Source of the DNA: JAGVSR01 sp964458265 | GTDB taxonomy: Bacteria; Pseudomonadota; Alphaproteobacteria; Rhizobiales; Hyphomicrobiaceae | Reading direction: 5' to 3' | DNA length: 64,000 bases | NCBI GenBank assembly: GCA_964458265.1 | Contig: CAYWIF010000006.1 | Location: 1-64,000, forward strand | Part shown: one piece after another, positions 24,803 to 33,967 of the stretch | How positions within the stretch are numbered: position 1 is the stretch's first letter | Layout of the letters: every line of letters starts with the position of its first letter | The notes under the pieces: model-generated | The model's input: the letters and a program-made list of their open reading frames with translations, nothing else | The model's database searches: none | Told to the model about the DNA's origin: nothing | Program-made: the position numbers and the translations under genes

Positions 24803-27274
24803 CTAGGGGTTGGCGCCCGGTGCCTGCTGGTCGGAGTTGACGTAATCCAGCACGTTGCTGGAGTAGTTGAAGCCGCCCAAGTATTTGTATTCGAGGCGCA
24901 GCATGACGGTCTGATCCGGCTCGATATCCCGCGTCGGATCGGTGATGTGGTACTCGTCGTAGGTGACGCTCAGCATGAAGCAGTCATCCTGGTAGCGGAG
25001 CGAGGCCGTGTTGGTGATGAACTCGCTTTCGCTGATGTCGTAGCGAAGTCCACCGAGGACGGACCAAAAATCGGTGAGGCGCAGACCCATGAGTGCGGTC
25101 ACGTCCTGCTCGCTGCCACCGCCGAACTCGGGATCGGCCAACGTGTAGGTATAGACGCCGGTGAGCGCCAACGGTCCGTAGTTGACGGAGATGGCGGCGT
25201 CTTCCCGCTTCAATGCGAAACTGTCATCGTCGAAGCGGCTTTGCGAGATGACGCGGAAATTGTCGGTCGGCGCGATGTAGGCGCCGAGAACGTAGTCGGA
25301 TGCTCCCGTCTCGAGGCCGCTGTCGGGCGAGAAGACCGGGTTGCAGTTGTCGTCGACGCCCGGGGCGATGACCTCAACCGGCGGGCCACCGCCGGCCGGT
25401 ATGCAGTTGATGGAGCGATTGGCAAACGGATTGTCGCCGGAGATGTGGTAGCTCTGGCCCGCGAGCACGCGGGCATGTCCGCCTGTCCACGGCTGGAAGG
25501 TGTACTGAACGCCGACGTTGGCCCGGGTGCCGGTTTCGAGACGGTCCCAGCCGGAGAACTTGTTGGTGTCGAACAGGTTCGTATCGTCGAACACCAAGCT
25601 CTTGGCGTCCTCGACGGGGAATTCGCCCTGGTCGACATTGGCGGTGCGCGTGATGATCTGGGCGATGGGCTCGATGATGTGGGAGGCACCCGTTGTGGTC
25701 GCAATCCAAGGATAGGCGACTGTCACGCCACCGGCCGCCAGGCCGCGGCCGATGACATCGTTGTCGATGTTGCCGCCGGTTTCAGCGTCGCGGTAATTGT
25801 TCACCTGCAGGAAGTCGCCGCGCAGCTCGCCGAAGGGCGTGTAGGTGATGCCGAGCTGGTCGGTGAGGCGGCGGCGCCAATTCACTTCGAGCGAGCCGCG
25901 GGTCATTTCCTGGTCGGCTGAGCCGAGGCCGTCACTGCGCGACAAGCTCAGGGCGTTACCGGCAACAGAGAGTTCCCCGCCGACGACCGGAGTATCAACC
26001 ACATATCTGTAGTCGATGACCGGATGGACGCGGCTTTCCGATTGCGCCGTGTCGTCGAGGAGAAGGCCGCCGAACTGGTAGAGATTGGTGGAGAGATAAT
26101 TCCGCTCCGACAGGCCGGTGAAGTAGACCTTGTTGATGCGGTCGGTGAGCAGGATGCTGTCGAGCTTGTAGAAGCGGCGGAAGGTGTCGTCGGTTTCCAG
26201 CGTCACGTCCCAGCCGTAACGCCACCAACTTGCCAGCGAGAATTCGCCCTTCGTCTCAAGGCTGCCGCGGAAGCCGTCGAGATCGCGCTGCTTGTCCGCA
26301 GAGACGTCGAGGTCGCTGCCGTCCTGATCGATGCCAGCGAGTTTGATTGAGTATTGCCCGCTGGCGAAACGCTGACGCCAATCGCCCATCCAGAGAATGC
26401 CCTGGCCGCTCATGTAGCGGGGATGGAAGGTAAAGTCGTAGGAGGGCGACAGCGCGAAGTAGTAGGGGATCTCGGTGAAGAAGCCGAGGTCGCCCGATTG
26501 GCCGATGTCGGGGGCGAGGAAGCCGGATTTGCGCTTCACGGTCGGATCGGGATGCTCGAAGTAGGGCAGCCCGAAGATGGGCACGCCAAACATTTCGAAC
26601 TGGGCGTCCTGATAACTGATGGTCTGGGCGGCCTGATCGTGGGTGACGGTCGAGGCCGCGATGCACCACAGCGGCGGCTGTGTGCCGTCCGTACGGCAGG
26701 GCGTGAATTTCGCGTTCTTGAATTCCGTCACGTTGCCGTCGCGGCGGATGCCCTGCTCGGCGGAGATGCGGGAGTCATCGACGGCAACGACGCTCAGCGA
26801 CTGGACGAAGCCATCGCGGAAGTCGTCGGTGAGGGTGTAGCGCTCGGCGCGGACGACATTGCCGTTGGCGTCGCGGAGCACGACGTTGCCCTGAGCCGAC
26901 AGCGTGTTGGCGGCCTGATCGTAGACGACCTCGTCGGCGGTGAGGTTATTGTTCTCGTATTGGATCTCGACGTTGCCCTTGGCGATCACCCTGGAGTTGT
27001 CGCTGTCGTAGACGAGTTCATCGGCCTGGAGGTGGAGGGGCAGACCACCGTCGAACTTCTGCGTCTTGCCGAAGATGCCGTCCTTGGGCTTGGGGAAGGC
27101 GGATTTTTTATTGGAAAATTCGGATTTGACGTTGACCGACTGAGCGACGGCCGGTGTGGCGTGAAGCGATGCGGTGAGCGCAAGCGCGAACGCGGCTAGC
27201 GCTGCCTGCAGGCAACGAGCCGTTTTCGGTTTGCATGCACCCAATGCCTGCGACTGCCGCAGAGCACGCATCAC
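24803..27274 (-). CDS. lptD: LPS-assembly protein LptD
   Basis: This encodes 823 residues. This outer-membrane beta-barrel, with LptE, inserts lipopolysaccharide into the outer leaflet. A signal peptide (cleavage near AVAQS, about residue 45) is followed by the OstA/LptA-like beta-jellyroll domain (LQADELVYDSDNSRVIAKGNVEIQYENN; residues about 82-180). The C-terminal barrel then has LptD motifs such as FGVPIFGLPYFEHPDPTVKRKSGFLAP split across the region, FTEIPYYFALSPSYDFTFHP and the final strand with RLEYKYLGGFN. It abuts lptG directly upstream and lies between LptFG and SurA, all acting in the same export route. Confidence 0.95.
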   Translation of the reverse strand: MMRALRQSQALGACKPKTARCLQAALAAFALALTASLHATPAVAQSVNVKSEFSNKKSAFPKPKDGIFGKTQKFDGGLPLHLQADELVYDSDNSRVIAKGNVEIQYENNNLTADEVVYDQAANTLSAQGNVVLRDANGNVVRAERYTLTDDFRDGFVQSLSVVAVDDSRISAEQGIRRDGNVTEFKNAKFTPCRTDGTQPPLWCIAASTVTHDQAAQTISYQDAQFEMFGVPIFGLPYFEHPDPTVKRKSGFLAPDIGQSGDLGFFTEIPYYFALSPSYDFTFHPRYMSGQGILWMGDWRQRFASGQYSIKLAGIDQDGSDLDVSADKQRDLDGFRGSLETKGEFSLASWWRYGWDVTLETDDTFRRFYKLDSILLTDRINKVYFTGLSERNYLSTNLYQFGGLLLDDTAQSESRVHPVIDYRYVVDTPVVGGELSVAGNALSLSRSDGLGSADQEMTRGSLEVNWRRRLTDQLGITYTPFGELRGDFLQVNNYRDAETGGNIDNDVIGRGLAAGGVTVAYPWIATTTGASHIIEPIAQIITRTANVDQGEFPVEDAKSLVFDDTNLFDTNKFSGWDRLETGTRANVGVQYTFQPWTGGHARVLAGQSYHISGDNPFANRSINCIPAGGGPPVEVIAPGVDDNCNPVFSPDSGLETGASDYVLGAYIAPTDNFRVISQSRFDDDSFALKREDAAISVNYGPLALTGVYTYTLADPEFGGGSEQDVTALMGLRLTDFWSVLGGLRYDISESEFITNTASLRYQDDCFMLSVTYDEYHITDPTRDIEPDQTVMLRLEYKYLGGFNYSSNVLDYVNSDQQAPGANP

Positions 27275-28381
27275 TCAGCCATCCTCCTGGTGCAGAAGCA
27301 CCGTTGTCGTGGCGACCATCGCCAGCATGATCGGAAACCAGACCGCGATCCCCGGGGCGACCAGACCGGCCGCGCCCAATTGTCGTGAAATCTCAGCCAG
27401 TAGGAAGAATCCCAAGCCCCCGATCATCCCGGTAACGACCATAGTCTGGATGCCCCCGGAGCGGAATGACTTCAGCGACACAGTGGCGGCCAAAAGCACC
27501 ATCACGAGACACAAGAACGGCCTTGACAGAAGCAGCTCATACTGGAGGCGCAGGCCAGCGGTCGAAAGCTTGGCCTTTTCAGCGACTTCGATGAGGCCTG
27601 GAAGCTCCCAAAAAGAGACGGCGATGACCCGGCCAAGAGCGTCGGAAACGCGCTCCGGAGTTAGATGCGTGGAGAGCAGATATGAGCCATAGCGCGCTGC
27701 TTCTTCGCCGGGCCGGGCAACCGTCACATCCTCAAGCTTCCAAAAGCCGTCCAAGAGGGTGGCGCGGCCGGCGTCGACCCGCTCACGAAAAGCGCCCTTA
27801 GAATCATAAACGAACGCGGTGACGCCGTTCAGTTGCAGGCCCTTGCGGGCAGCGGACGCGGCGGTGAGGACGGACTGGCCATCGAGACCGTCCTGGCGCA
27901 ACCAAGAGCCGGCAGATCCTGATTGCAACAGATTGGTTTCACGGCCGAAATACTCGTTGAACAGCGTGTCGGCGTAGGCGCGGGACGAAGCGGCGAGGGG
28001 GTTGTACAACGTGACACTGAGGACACCCAGAGCGAAGGCGATGACAAGGCCGGGATAGAGGAACTGCCAGGCCGACATGCCGGCTGCGCGAATGACCGAC
28101 AATTCGCTTTTGCGCGAGAGCATAAGGAGTGCGCCGATCGAGCCGACCAAGACGGCGAACGAGAGCAGGAATTCGGTGTAAGCGGGCAACCGCAACACTG
28201 TGAGCCAGGCGATCTGCCATGCGGGGATACTGCCGCGCTTGCCGGACTGGCGCAGCATTTCGACGAGGTCGATGATGAAGATCAGGAAGGAGCAGACGGC
28301 GAAGGTCAGCAGGATTGCCGCCAGGAAACGCTTGGCGACGTAAAGACCCACGGTCGATGGCCAAAGCCTGGGAAGCCGCAT
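27275..28381 (-). CDS. lptG: LPS export ABC permease LptG
   Basis: This encodes 368 residues. One of two permeases of the LptB2FG transporter that extracts LPS from the inner membrane. There are three N-terminal and three C-terminal membrane helices around a periplasmic beta-jellyroll; the motif LSRKSELSVIRAAGMSAWQFL includes the coupling helix that contacts LptB. It starts on the lptF stop (TAATG, one shared base) and ends directly before lptD. LptB and LptC genes are not in the window. Confidence 0.95.
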   Translation of the reverse strand: MRLPRLWPSTVGLYVAKRFLAAILLTFAVCSFLIFIIDLVEMLRQSGKRGSIPAWQIAWLTVLRLPAYTEFLLSFAVLVGSIGALLMLSRKSELSVIRAAGMSAWQFLYPGLVIAFALGVLSVTLYNPLAASSRAYADTLFNEYFGRETNLLQSGSAGSWLRQDGLDGQSVLTAASAARKGLQLNGVTAFVYDSKGAFRERVDAGRATLLDGFWKLEDVTVARPGEEAARYGSYLLSTHLTPERVSDALGRVIAVSFWELPGLIEVAEKAKLSTAGLRLQYELLLSRPFLCLVMVLLAATVSLKSFRSGGIQTMVVTGMIGGLGFFLLAEISRQLGAAGLVAPGIAVWFPIMLAMVATTTVLLHQEDG

Positions 28382-29583
28382 TATGGGCCTCCGGCGGGCT
28401 TGGGGGTGCTTGGCCGCAAGCGGGCCGTCAGCGCGGCCATCGCTTCGCCGAGCGTCTCAAGGGCGCGGTCGAAGCGGCTCTGGCCCGGCCGCTGGCGCCG
28501 GGCGCCGATGATGACGACCAGGCTGACGACGATGGCTGAAAGCGGCAGCAGATACAGCAACGGGATCATCGCCGTGTTGACGGCGGCGATATTGTTGAGG
28601 CCGAGTCCGGCGAGGCGCAAGCCGGCGCCGGCGGCGAAGCCGGTCACGACGGCGCGCGTGCGGTTCTGACGTGTGGATTGGGCATTACCTGCGGCGGCGA
28701 GTGCAATGAACACGAAGGCCAGCGGATAAAGAGGACTGGCGAAACGTTCGTGTAATTCGACCTTGAATTGACCGGTGTTGCGCTTGTAGGCGCGGCTGGA
28801 CGTATCGGGATTGACGAGTTCGGAAAAATACCGTTCGCGCGGGCGCAGCTCTTTGTCGTCGCTCGTCTTTTCGTCAAAGGCATCGAGGTCGAGAACGTAG
28901 CGGTCGAAGGCGACGATACGGGGAGGCTCCTTCGTGTCGTCCTGCGAGAGGACGTGTCCGCCGCTCATGACCATGTAGGCGGCATCGCCCTGCTTCACGA
29001 TCTGACCGCGTTCGGCGAGATATGACGTCGCGCTCTTGCCCGAACGGTTGTCGTGCATGATCAAACCGAGAATGTCGCCGTTCGGTGCCCGCTCGCGGAT
29101 GTGGAAGGTGACGCCCCGTTCGGGGCTTGAGAATTTTCCAGGTTGCAGCACTTGCGACAGCAGGTCCGTGCGGACCTGCAAGACATATTCGCGCAACATG
29201 CGAAGGCTCCACGGCATGCCGACGTGGTTCACGAACGTGACCGCGGCCATGACGATGGCGGCGAGCAGGAGAAGCGGCCGGGCGACAACCCAAATGGTGG
29301 CGCCGGAGGCTGTCATGACGATCAACTCGCTGTCGCCGTTGAGGCGGTTCAGCGTGTGCATGACGGCGATGAGCAGCGCGAATGGCGCGATCAGCGCCAG
29401 AAGGTTGGGCAAGGCGAGCGTGGTCATTGCCAGCAGCGTCAGCCCGTTCTGGCCCTGGCTCGTGACGACTTCCAACTGGCGCAGCGCGAGTGCGATCCAG
29501 ACGATGCCGGACAGTGACGACAGAATGAGCAGCAGCGCGCCCGCCGCCTGCCGGAAAACGTAACGCGAGAAAATCGTGGTCAT
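28381..29583 (-). CDS. lptF: LPS export ABC permease LptF
   Basis: This encodes 400 residues. The partner permease of LptG with the same topology. It opens with FSRYVFRQAAGALLLILSSL and carries LNRLNGDSELIVMTASGATIWVVARP, which is the coupling-helix region. The C-terminus has ALETLGEAMAALTARLRP and an extended Pro-rich end. It is the first gene of the operon and is transcribed divergently from pepA, the standard arrangement in proteobacteria; the 418-base gap holds both promoters. Confidence 0.94.
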   Translation of the reverse strand: MTTIFSRYVFRQAAGALLLILSSLSGIVWIALALRQLEVVTSQGQNGLTLLAMTTLALPNLLALIAPFALLIAVMHTLNRLNGDSELIVMTASGATIWVVARPLLLLAAIVMAAVTFVNHVGMPWSLRMLREYVLQVRTDLLSQVLQPGKFSSPERGVTFHIRERAPNGDILGLIMHDNRSGKSATSYLAERGQIVKQGDAAYMVMSGGHVLSQDDTKEPPRIVAFDRYVLDLDAFDEKTSDDKELRPRERYFSELVNPDTSSRAYKRNTGQFKVELHERFASPLYPLAFVFIALAAAGNAQSTRQNRTRAVVTGFAAGAGLRLAGLGLNNIAAVNTAMIPLLYLLPLSAIVVSLVVIIGARRQRPGQSRFDRALETLGEAMAALTARLRPSTPKPAGGP

Positions 29584-30001
29584 GCGCGTTTCTTAAACCG
29601 GCTCGCTAGCGGATCGAAGGTCGGGCGGTCACCTGGATGCCGGCGGCGTTTACTGTTGCGTCGAACAGCCCCCCGGCTCTCTGCCTGGGGTCCCATACCA
29701 GGGTGGCTAAAATTCGGCGTGGCGCCTGGACTTGGGTGCATTCGCGGACGAACGCCAGGGATATTTGCGGACCGTTGGCGGATCGCGTCGCGAATGGCCT
29801 GAAACCGGCGACTTCAGATGCCGGCACAACTTGCGCGCGGCCGGGAAGCAGATAATCTGGGGAATTGAAACCGTTTAGTTTTTCCCCGAGCTCAGGTGAG
29901 GCTTGGATCCGCGCCTTCCGCGCGGTGATGGGCCACGCCGATTTCCCACGTGCCGACCGCCTCACCGTCTGCCGAACTTCCAGCCCACGGAGCTTCCCAC
30001 G
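29584..30001. other. 418-base divergent promoter region between lptF and pepA
   Basis: No credible gene is seen. Small open frames exist on the right strand but have no ribosome site or family signal. The stretch near 29850-29885 is locally AT-richer (GGAATTGAAACCGTTTAG) and may include a pepA promoter. I found no convincing operator palindrome. Confidence 0.4.
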
Positions 30002-31549
30002 ATGTCCGCCCTCGAAATTTCGTTCGCGCCGCTCAACGCTGCCCTCGAGCCGGCAGCGGTGGCCTTCTCCGGCGGGGAGCTGTCGCTTTCCGATACGGTC
30101 AAGGCGCTCAACCAGAAGTGTGGCGGGCTCATCTTGAAGGCGGCCGACGCGTCGGGGTTCACGGGCAAGACGAAGTCATCATTCGAACTGTTGGCGCCCT
30201 CCAAGCTCGACATCGGCAGGTTGATCGTGGCCGGGGCGGGGAAAACCGCGCAGCTCTCAGATACCGATTGGGCCATGCTCGGCGGCTATGCCTATGCGCA
30301 GATTACAACGCGGAAGACGCCAAGGGCCTGCGTTCTCGCCGAGTTCGACGACACTGGCGACACGAAACCCGGCGAGGTTGCGGCTTTGATTGGGCTTGGC
30401 GTTCTCCTGCGCCACTACAGCTTCACGAAATACAAGACAAAAAAGAACGGCGAGGACGGTTCGGCAGCGGCGGATGGTGCGGAGAACGTTCCGCCAGCAG
30501 CCGACGGGCTACAGAAACTCGTCATTTTGACCTCGGAGCCGGACAAGGCGCGCGCCGCGTTTCAGCGTCAACAGGCGGTCGCGAATGGCATCATGCTGGC
30601 GCGGGATCTCGTCAACGAGCCAGCGAATGTGCTGGGACCGGTGGAGTTTGCCGAGCGGGTGAAAGAGCTGGAAGCGGTCGGACTCGATGTCGAGATTCTC
30701 GACGTCGACGCACTCACGGCGCTGAAAATGAATACGCTGCTCGCGGTAGGGCAGGGGAGTGACCGGCCATCGCGCGTGGCAATCATGCATTGGAACGGCG
30801 CGAAATCGAAGCGCGCCAAGCCGATCTGCTTCGTCGGCAAGGGAGTCGTGTTCGACACGGGCGGGTACTCGATCAAGCCGGCCGGCGGCATGGAGGACAT
30901 GAAGGGCGACATGGGCGGCGCGGCGGCGGTGGTGGGTGTCATGTCGGCGCTGGCGGAGCGCAAGGCGAACGTCAACGCCGTCGGCATCATCGGGCTCGTC
31001 GAGAACATGGTGTCGGGGAACGCCACGCGGCCCGGCGATATCGTTACGTCCATGTCGGGACAGACGGTTGAAATTCTCAATACCGATGCCGAGGGGCGCC
31101 TCGTGTTGGCCGATGTGCTCTGGTACGCCCAGGAACGCTACAAGCCGAAACTGATCGTCGATCTGGCAACGCTGACGGGCGCCATCATGATCGCGCTCGG
31201 CAAGGAGTACGCGGGCCTTTTCGCCAACGACGACAAGCTGGCAGGCGACCTGCTGTCGGCGTCGAAGGCGACGGGTGAGAAGCTGTGGCGGATGCCGCTC
31301 GACAAAGCATTTCACCGGATGATCGACGGTAAGACCGCGGACATCAAGAACATCGGCGGGCGCTGGGCCGGCTCGTGTACGGCTGCCGCATTCCTCGAGC
31401 GTTTCATCAAGGACACGCCATGGGCGCATCTCGATGTGGCGGGCACGGCGATGGATTCGGGACGCTCGGAGATCAATACGAGCTGGGGCTCGGGCTGGGG
31501 CGTCCGGCTGCTCGACCGGTTTGTGGCGGATCATCACGAGAAGGCATAA
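30002..31549 (+). CDS. pepA: Leucyl aminopeptidase PepA
   Basis: This encodes 515 residues. This hexameric two-metal M17 peptidase removes N-terminal residues, especially Leu. The M17 signature NTDAEGRLVLADVL is present. The metal and catalytic lysine region reads VGKGVVFDTGGYSIKPAGGMEDMKGDMGGAAAV, and GRWAGSCTAAAFLERF and TAWAH-like PWAHLDVAGTAM follow. The start ATG at 30002 has GGAG 9 bases upstream; the longer frame is not conserved. About 25 residues near 150 (KNGEDGSAAADGAENVPPAADG) form an unusual Ala/Gly-rich insert between the N-terminal domain and the catalytic domain. In many proteobacteria holC follows pepA; here a different small gene does. Confidence 0.95.
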   Translation: MSALEISFAPLNAALEPAAVAFSGGELSLSDTVKALNQKCGGLILKAADASGFTGKTKSSFELLAPSKLDIGRLIVAGAGKTAQLSDTDWAMLGGYAYAQITTRKTPRACVLAEFDDTGDTKPGEVAALIGLGVLLRHYSFTKYKTKKNGEDGSAAADGAENVPPAADGLQKLVILTSEPDKARAAFQRQQAVANGIMLARDLVNEPANVLGPVEFAERVKELEAVGLDVEILDVDALTALKMNTLLAVGQGSDRPSRVAIMHWNGAKSKRAKPICFVGKGVVFDTGGYSIKPAGGMEDMKGDMGGAAAVVGVMSALAERKANVNAVGIIGLVENMVSGNATRPGDIVTSMSGQTVEILNTDAEGRLVLADVLWYAQERYKPKLIVDLATLTGAIMIALGKEYAGLFANDDKLAGDLLSASKATGEKLWRMPLDKAFHRMIDGKTADIKNIGGRWAGSCTAAAFLERFIKDTPWAHLDVAGTAMDSGRSEINTSWGSGWGVRLLDRFVADHHEKA

Positions 31550-31624
31550 CATCCCACCAGTAGCACCGATGAGGGTCGTGGCGTTGGCCGCGCTTGGCGT
31601 TGTGGGGTCCGAATGGAGGATCAC

Positions 31625-31948
31625 ATGAGTGTCGACAAGGATGCTTGGCCGAGAGGGGTCTATCGCGGCCGCGTCACGTCGCTGACCGTTAAAGGGATCG
31701 ACGCCAACAGCGCCGAGATCCAGGTGAGCGTTGAAGGAAAATGCGTCGAAGGTCCGATCAAGGGAGCCAGTGCCGCCTTCCGCGCCGCCGCGCAACCGGT
31801 GAACGGTATCGGCCACGAACCGCAGGTGTTTGCCGCTTACGCGACCGTGCTCGCATCGGCGCTCGACCGGCAAGTGAAGGTGAGCGTGTCCTACCGGGTG
31901 AGAGATGGGGCGACGCCGGAGATCTATGCACTTGAGGTCGCGAGTTAA
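31625..31948 (+). CDS. 107-residue soluble protein of unknown function
   Basis: I placed the start at ATG 31625 with GGAGG 7 bases upstream; an in-frame ATG at 31613 would put the ribosome site inside the gene. The protein has no signal or membrane segment. It reads as a small beta-rich domain (GVYRGRVTSLTVKGIDANSAEIQVSVEG and QVKVSVSYRVRDGATPEIYALEV) separated by an Ala-rich helix (AAFRAAAQPV). It sits where holC is often found after pepA but does not resemble the chi subunit. Function unknown. Confidence 0.6.
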   Translation: MSVDKDAWPRGVYRGRVTSLTVKGIDANSAEIQVSVEGKCVEGPIKGASAAFRAAAQPVNGIGHEPQVFAAYATVLASALDRQVKVSVSYRVRDGATPEIYALEVAS

Positions 31949-31995
31949 GGACGAGCTTTGGCTTTGATCTAAGGTTGTTTTAACCAGTTACTTTC

Positions 31996-32011
31996 CATAA
32001 TATATATTATG
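31996..32011. repeat. Perfect 16-bp AT-rich palindrome
   Basis: CATAATATATATTATG reads the same on both strands and contains 14 A/T of 16 bases in a region that is otherwise above 60% GC. It lies in the 210-base gap between two convergent genes (ends at 31948 and 32159). It could be a binding site, a melting element, or part of a terminator; no T-run follows. Confidence 0.6.
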
Positions 32012-32158
32012 CGAATGCGCTGGTTTGGGGAGGGCGGCCCGGTAGTCCTGTGTCCGGTGCTCCTTCGCAGCCTGGATCAAGGGGTTTGTGGGTGTTGGTT
32101 CCGGCGATCGCTGCGCGGGTGTGACCAGGCGACTGGATCGGGTCGATGGGTCGTCTTT

Positions 32159-32899
32159 TCAGCGCGGCTCGATCATGCGCACGAGACCTGAGATCACTGC
32201 CGCATAGAGCGACGCCACGAAGCCGGCCAGGACGTTGACGCTGACCACGATGCCGATCGCCCTCGCCCACGGCTGAGGCATGTAGGCGGCAAGCAGCGTC
32301 ACGACAAAATCGTCGAAGGCTTGTTTCAGGCGGAAGAACAATTCGCTCGTCTGCTCGACGGTCGGGACTTTGGGCATCTCCCAGACGATCGTCCAGCCGA
32401 TGTCGCCGACCGTGGGCGACGGTACGAGGCCATAGACGGCGAGCAGGGCAATGATGGCCGAAAACAGCAGGCCCAGCGGTGGGCCTAGGCGAAAGAAGCC
32501 CCACCGCTCGGGTCGCGCATCGAGCCTGATGGCCAGATAGCGGAGAAGCCCGGCACCGGCGTAGATCGTGAGGCCAAAGGCGATCGCGACCCAGAACAGG
32601 CGGCTCTGGTCCGTGCCGGAGAACGTGAACAGCGCGGCGACGCCGGCGAGAAGGCCTTTAAAAAGCGCCTCTCCGAAGCCGACGACGGGGACGAAGAGGC
32701 CGCGCAAGGCGTTGCCGGGCCCGAAGTAGAACGGCATCTCGTTTCTGAGCCGGAGAACTTCGAGGCGGAGGCCCAGCGCGAAGGCGAGCAAGGCCGTTGC
32801 AAGCGCAAACACGAGCGGGTGGGTGAGGCCGAACCAGGCGATCGCGGCGCAGGCGGCGATCTCGAACAGAATAAGGATGAGGTTCAAGATCACGCGCAT
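32159..32899 (-). CDS. Multi-pass membrane protein of unknown function
   Basis: This encodes 246 residues from ATG 32899 (MRVILNLILILFEIAACAA); an in-frame start 15 codons upstream is possible but adds a polar stretch before the first helix. Six or so membrane segments are visible. The loop between the second and third contains RNEMPFYFGPGNALRGLFVPVVGFGEALFKG, and the later soluble segment (EMPKVPTVEQTSELFFRLKQAFDDF) may form a coiled helix. I do not recognise the family. No neighbours share its strand closely. Confidence 0.6.
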   Translation of the reverse strand: MRVILNLILILFEIAACAAIAWFGLTHPLVFALATALLAFALGLRLEVLRLRNEMPFYFGPGNALRGLFVPVVGFGEALFKGLLAGVAALFTFSGTDQSRLFWVAIAFGLTIYAGAGLLRYLAIRLDARPERWGFFRLGPPLGLLFSAIIALLAVYGLVPSPTVGDIGWTIVWEMPKVPTVEQTSELFFRLKQAFDDFVVTLLAAYMPQPWARAIGIVVSVNVLAGFVASLYAAVISGLVRMIEPR

Positions 32900-33054
32900 T
32901 TTGGTCCGCCATTGCCCCGAGGCTGGCGAAGCCCCCTGCTCCACCGGCGAGATACCATAGTGAACGTCCGGCGTGCCGGGAAGCGGATGCCGTTGACCCG
33001 GCGCGGTGAAACGGCTCTGCTTATGAGCCAGGATGCGTCGGGAGGACGGACGGG

Positions 33055-33258
33055 ATGCATTGGGTGGTTCGGGTGGCGGTGGGGCTCATTGCCGGATACC
33101 TCCTCGGCGCCGCGCTGGGTTATGGCGCCGTGCAGGCGTTGTCCGGCAACGTGCACGACAAAGAGCTTGAGGCAGCGATGACAGCCGCGTTCGCCACGGG
33201 TCCGCTCGGAGCAGCGCTGGGGGTTGCCTTGGCACTCTTCTGGAGCCGGCGGCGCTGA
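33055..33258 (+). CDS. 67-residue two-helix membrane protein
   Basis: The ATG at 33055 has a perfect GGAGG 9 bases upstream. Two hydrophobic helices (about residues 5-23, VRVAVGLIAGYLLGAALGY, and 45-62, ATGPLGAALGVALALFW) flank a short polar loop with DKELEAAMTAAF; the protein ends in Arg residues. It is a plausible small inner-membrane protein with no family assignment. It is divergent from the membrane protein at 32159-32899. Confidence 0.55.
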   Translation: MHWVVRVAVGLIAGYLLGAALGYGAVQALSGNVHDKELEAAMTAAFATGPLGAALGVALALFWSRRR

Positions 33259-33289
33259 ACGGGCCGTCGTTCCGCGCAGCCTCCTCGCC

Positions 33290-33967
33290 TCAGCTCACGG
33301 GTTTATCATTTGCGCTGCACTTCCCATCTCCCATGCGGGCAAGTGCAGCATGGAAGGGGAACGAGCGGCGGAACCAGCGGAATTCGGGTCCGGTGTCGCC
33401 AACGATTTCGAGCATGGCGGGTGCGTCGTCTTCGGGGGCCATGAAGGTGGCATCGATCACGTAGTCCTGCGTGCCGCGGCCGAGCGAGAGTTTGCCTTCG
33501 AAGGCGTTGCGGCGCTTGGCGTCGGTATGGGTCTTGAGTTGCATCACCTCGGCGGTGCAGGCATTGGCCTTATCGACTTCGACGGCACACCACCCGTTGG
33601 TGCAGGGGACGATATCGAGGACGATTTTGCAGTCGCCGTTCGCGCAGCGCGAAGCGTCGTTGCGGATGACGTGAGGCGTGCCGCTCCAGCGGCCCGCCAG
33701 CGAGGGTCCGGCCACCGCGGCCAACGCAACTGATTTTGTTTTCGGCATTTCACCTGCGTTGATCGCCGTTGCCGCCAGCACCGCCGCAGTCATGCCACAC
33801 GCGACACCGAACATCACTGCCGTGATGCCCACGACCACGCGCCCCATACCGACCCCTGCCCTGGCCGCTCCGCGCCTGTCCTTGGCGGCGCGCAGCTTGG
33901 TTGTGGCCGGCTTGGTTTTGTCGATGATCGTTGGCGTGGTGGCGCTGGGATCGGGGTCGGGGTTCAT
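33290..33967 (-). CDS. Membrane-anchored cysteine-containing periplasmic protein
   Basis: This encodes 225 residues from ATG 33967, which follows AAGGAAG by 4 bases. A second candidate ATG at 33847 also has a purine-rich site. A basic N-terminus precedes one anchor or signal segment (VVVGITAVMFGVACGMTAAVLAAT). The outer part has five cysteines clustered in RCANGDCKIVLDIVPCTNGWCAVEV and near CTAEVM, consistent with two disulfides, and resembles other alphaproteobacterial periplasmic proteins of unknown role. The 5' end overlaps the likely start region of the divergent DUF2306 gene, so one of the two starts is probably shorter than drawn. Confidence 0.6.
   Translation of the reverse strand: MNPDPDPSATTPTIIDKTKPATTKLRAAKDRRGAARAGVGMGRVVVGITAVMFGVACGMTAAVLAATAINAGEMPKTKSVALAAVAGPSLAGRWSGTPHVIRNDASRCANGDCKIVLDIVPCTNGWCAVEVDKANACTAEVMQLKTHTDAKRRNAFEGKLSLGRGTQDYVIDATFMAPEDDAPAMLEIVGDTGPEFRWFRRSFPFHAALARMGDGKCSANDKPVS

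Noticed and set aside
30509..31873. 454-codon minus-strand frame opposite pepA
   Set aside because: pepA is unmistakable on the plus strand; the antisense frame is Arg/His-rich noise.
31625..31948. Possible holC (DNA polymerase III chi) after pepA
   Set aside because: Position fits, but length, the Ala-rich core and absence of chi motifs do not; left as unknown.
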